Position numbers and translations under genes: made by a program
Source of the DNA: Pseudaminobacter salicylatoxidans
Lineage (GTDB): Bacteria > Pseudomonadota > Alphaproteobacteria > Rhizobiales > Rhizobiaceae
Reading direction: 5' to 3'
Length of the DNA: 64,000 nucleotides
NCBI RefSeq assembly: GCF_003148475.1
Contig: NZ_QGGG01000006.1
Coordinates: 124,001-188,000, forward strand
Notes under the pieces: model-generated
The model's database searches: none
The model's input: the letters and a program-made list of their open reading frames with translations, nothing else
What the model was told of the DNA's origin: nothing
In this document: positions 62,321 through 64,000 of the stretch, piece by piece
Layout of the letters: every line of letters starts with the position of its first letter
Numbering within the stretch: position 1 is the first letter of the stretch

Positions 62321-63475
62321 TTACCGCGCCAGATCGGCCACCACCGCATCCAGCACGATCATGCCTGATGGCGTGGCGCGCAGACGCGAATTGCCCACCG
62401 GCGCAACCAGTCCCTCGTCCTGCAGGATCGACACCCGCCGCGACGACAGCGAGCGGCCCGAAAGCATTTCGTAGCGGGCGAGGTCGATGCCTTCGACGAG
62501 CCGAAGCCCCATCAGAAGGAACTCGTCGGCCTCTTCATCACGTGTCAGGATCTCGCCGTCGATGATGCCGTGGCCGCTGGCCTCCACCAGCCCGGCCCAT
62601 GTCTCCGGTACCTTTTCCGCAATCGTCACCACGCGCCGGCCGTCCTCCACAAAACGGCCATGCGCGCCGGGCCCGACGCCGACATATTCGCCATAGCGCC
62701 AGTAGGTCAGGTTGTGACGGCTTTCCGCGCCGGGCCTTGCGTGATTGGAAATCTCGTAGGCCGGCAGGCCATGCGCGGCGGTTACTTCCTGCGTGACCGC
62801 ATAGAGTTCGGCCGACATGTCCATATCGGGCAGTTCGAATTTGTGCGCGGCATGGAGCGTGTGGAAGCGCGTGCCTTCCTCGATGGTGAGCTGGTAAAGC
62901 GACAGATGGTCCGCTGCGTGGCCGATTGCCCGCTTGAGTTCGGCCGCCCAGGCATCGGGTGTCTGGCCGGGACGCGCATAGATGAGATCGAACGACAGGC
63001 GCGGGAAGGTTTCGCGCGCGAGTTCGATGGCGTGCAGCGCTTCCTCGACATTGTGCAGCCGGCCGAGAAAGCGCAGGTCGGCATCGTTCAGCGCCTGCAC
63101 GCCGAGCGACACGCGGTTGACGCCGGCGGCGCGATAGCCGCGGAAACGCTCTGCCTCGACGGAGGAGGGGTTGGCTTCCAGCGTGACCTCGATGCAGTCC
63201 GGCACGGTCCAGTTCTTCGCCACCGCTTCCAGCACCGCGCCGACCGTCTCGGGCTTCATCAGCGAGGGTGTGCCGCCGCCGAGGAAGATGCTGGTCACCT
63301 CGCGCGGGCCGGTGCGCTGGCGCATGGTCGCCAGTTCGGTCGCAAATGCCCGGGCAAAACGGTCCTGGTCCACCGGCTGGTGGCGGACATGGCTGTTGAA
63401 GTCGCAATACGGGCATTTGGCCGCGCAGAAGGGCCAATGGATATAGATGCCGAAGCCCGGTTCCTTGCCCGTCAA
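62321..63475 (-). CDS. hemW: Radical SAM heme chaperone HemW
   Basis: HemW is a radical SAM protein that binds heme and a 4Fe-4S cluster and helps insert heme into respiratory enzymes. Despite similarity to HemN it is not the coproporphyrinogen oxidase. The 384-residue protein has the cluster motif CxxxCxxC in WPFCAAKCPYCDFNSH, GGGTPSLMKPETVGAVL and VSLGVQALNDADLRFLGRLH. The start is TTG at 63475, with AAGGA 7 bases upstream. It lies 10 bases after rdgB, an arrangement conserved in alphaproteobacteria. Confidence 0.93.
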   Translation of the reverse strand: MTGKEPGFGIYIHWPFCAAKCPYCDFNSHVRHQPVDQDRFARAFATELATMRQRTGPREVTSIFLGGGTPSLMKPETVGAVLEAVAKNWTVPDCIEVTLEANPSSVEAERFRGYRAAGVNRVSLGVQALNDADLRFLGRLHNVEEALHAIELARETFPRLSFDLIYARPGQTPDAWAAELKRAIGHAADHLSLYQLTIEEGTRFHTLHAAHKFELPDMDMSAELYAVTQEVTAAHGLPAYEISNHARPGAESRHNLTYWRYGEYVGVGPGAHGRFVEDGRRVVTIAEKVPETWAGLVEASGHGIIDGEILTRDEEADEFLLMGLRLVEGIDLARYEMLSGRSLSSRRVSILQDEGLVAPVGNSRLRATPSGMIVLDAVVADLAR

Positions 63476-63485
63476 GATAATATCC

Positions 63486-64000
63486 TTACGCCGCGCCAAG
63501 CATGGCGCGGGCGAATTTCTGGAAGGCGCGGGCACGGTGCGACAGCGCCGTTTCCTGCCCCGGCTTCCAGCCATGCTTTTCCTCAGCCGTCATCTCGCCG
63601 AAGGTCTTGTCAAAGCCTTCCGGGAGGAAGACAGGGTCGTAGCCGAAGCCCTTTTCGCCGCGCGGCGGCCAGACGAGATGCCCATCGGCTTCGCCGCGGA
63701 AATATTCGGTGTGACCGTCCGGCCAGGCCACGCAGATGACGGCCACAAAACGGCCGGTGCGCTGGTCGCGAGAAACCGCACCGGCATCATTCATGGCATC
63801 TTCGGTGCGCTGCATGGCCATGCCGAAATCGCGGCTGCCATCCGGCTTCTCGGCCCAGTTGGCGGTATAGACGCCGGGTTGCCCGTCGAGCGCGTCCACG
63901 CACAGACCCGAATCGTCCGACAGCGCCGGCAGGCCGGTTGCGGTGGCGGCGGCAAGGGCCTTGATGGCCGCGTTTTCCTCAAACGTGGTGCCGGTTTCGT
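63486..64000 (-). CDS. rdgB: dITP/XTP pyrophosphatase (5' end outside window)
   Basis: RdgB hydrolyses non-canonical purine triphosphates (dITP, XTP) and keeps them out of DNA. About 171 codons are visible and the N-terminal region is beyond base 64000. Conserved blocks are [59 protein letters not shown] and [15 protein letters not shown]. The internal ATG at 63899 is not the start, because conserved sequence continues upstream to the edge. It is immediately followed by hemW. Confidence 0.95.
   Translation of the reverse strand, partial: ETGTTFEENAAIKALAAATATGLPALSDDSGLCVDALDGQPGVYTANWAEKPDGSRDFGMAMQRTEDAMNDAGAVSRDQRTGRFVAVICVAWPDGHTEYFRGEADGHLVWPPRGEKGFGYDPVFLPEGFDKTFGEMTAEEKHGWKPGQETALSHRARAFQKFARAMLGAA

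Overview
The window looks like a chromosomal segment of a high-GC alphaproteobacterium of the order Hyphomicrobiales (Rhizobiales), probably Phyllobacteriaceae or Mesorhizobium-like. The evidence is the gene repertoire (OlsB ornithine-lipid synthase, DUF1150 next to Hsp20, long-form HPF after lptCAB-rpoN, IhfB next to SppA) and the start-codon and operon style. I cannot name the genus. Most of the window is ordinary core chromosome. Several genes use GTG or TTG starts (olsB, the 5646 methyltransferase, lptC, rbsK, the 37535 membrane gene, a nucleoside permease, hemW).

Layout. 1-3162: the 5' part of olsB (3' end outside the window) and a membrane hybrid histidine kinase. 3249-5646: two RNA methyltransferase-type genes and lspA, joined by 4-bp overlaps. 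5901-9151: a DUF1801 protein, an ornithine-cyclodeaminase-like enzyme, a LapA-like protein, ihfB and sppA. 9548-14736: lptC-lptA-lptB, rpoN, hpf and ptsN, closed by a 15-bp-stem terminator. 14834-15592: a heat-shock unit (Hsp20 and DUF1150) with a sigma-32-type promoter and a ROSE-like RNA thermometer. 15727-22652: nucleoside hydrolase, LysE exporter, amidase-ribokinase pair, Ada-like regulator/alkyltransferase, nth and membrane proteins. 22811-26253: small genes, including two consecutive Rnk paralogues.

26348-33468 is a catabolic unit: a carbon-nitrogen hydrolase, a complete spermidine/putrescine-type ABC importer and an agmatinase-family ureohydrolase, with a divergent LysR regulator. It probably imports and degrades a guanidino or polyamine compound. 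35285-50200 is dominated by nucleoside salvage: a BMP-family binding protein, a two-permease nucleoside ABC importer, cdd, purine nucleoside phosphorylase, deoA, upp and add. The binding protein is separated from its transporter by msrA, a tRNA-Ser(GGA) gene and a clearly AT-rich insert (about 37.9-40.4 kb). The insert carries a glycosyltransferase-like gene and an orphan ABC-exporter-like membrane domain. It is the most foreign-looking DNA in the window.

50306-64000 returns to core functions: ubiE, ubiB, coaBC (with a coupled 14-codon leader ORF), a glutathione S-transferase, gyrB, an FMN reductase, a cytochrome P450, DUF3297, yraN, rsmI, a small EamA protein, hemW and rdgB (5' end outside the window). 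I see no rRNA, CRISPR array, prophage, transposase or integrase.
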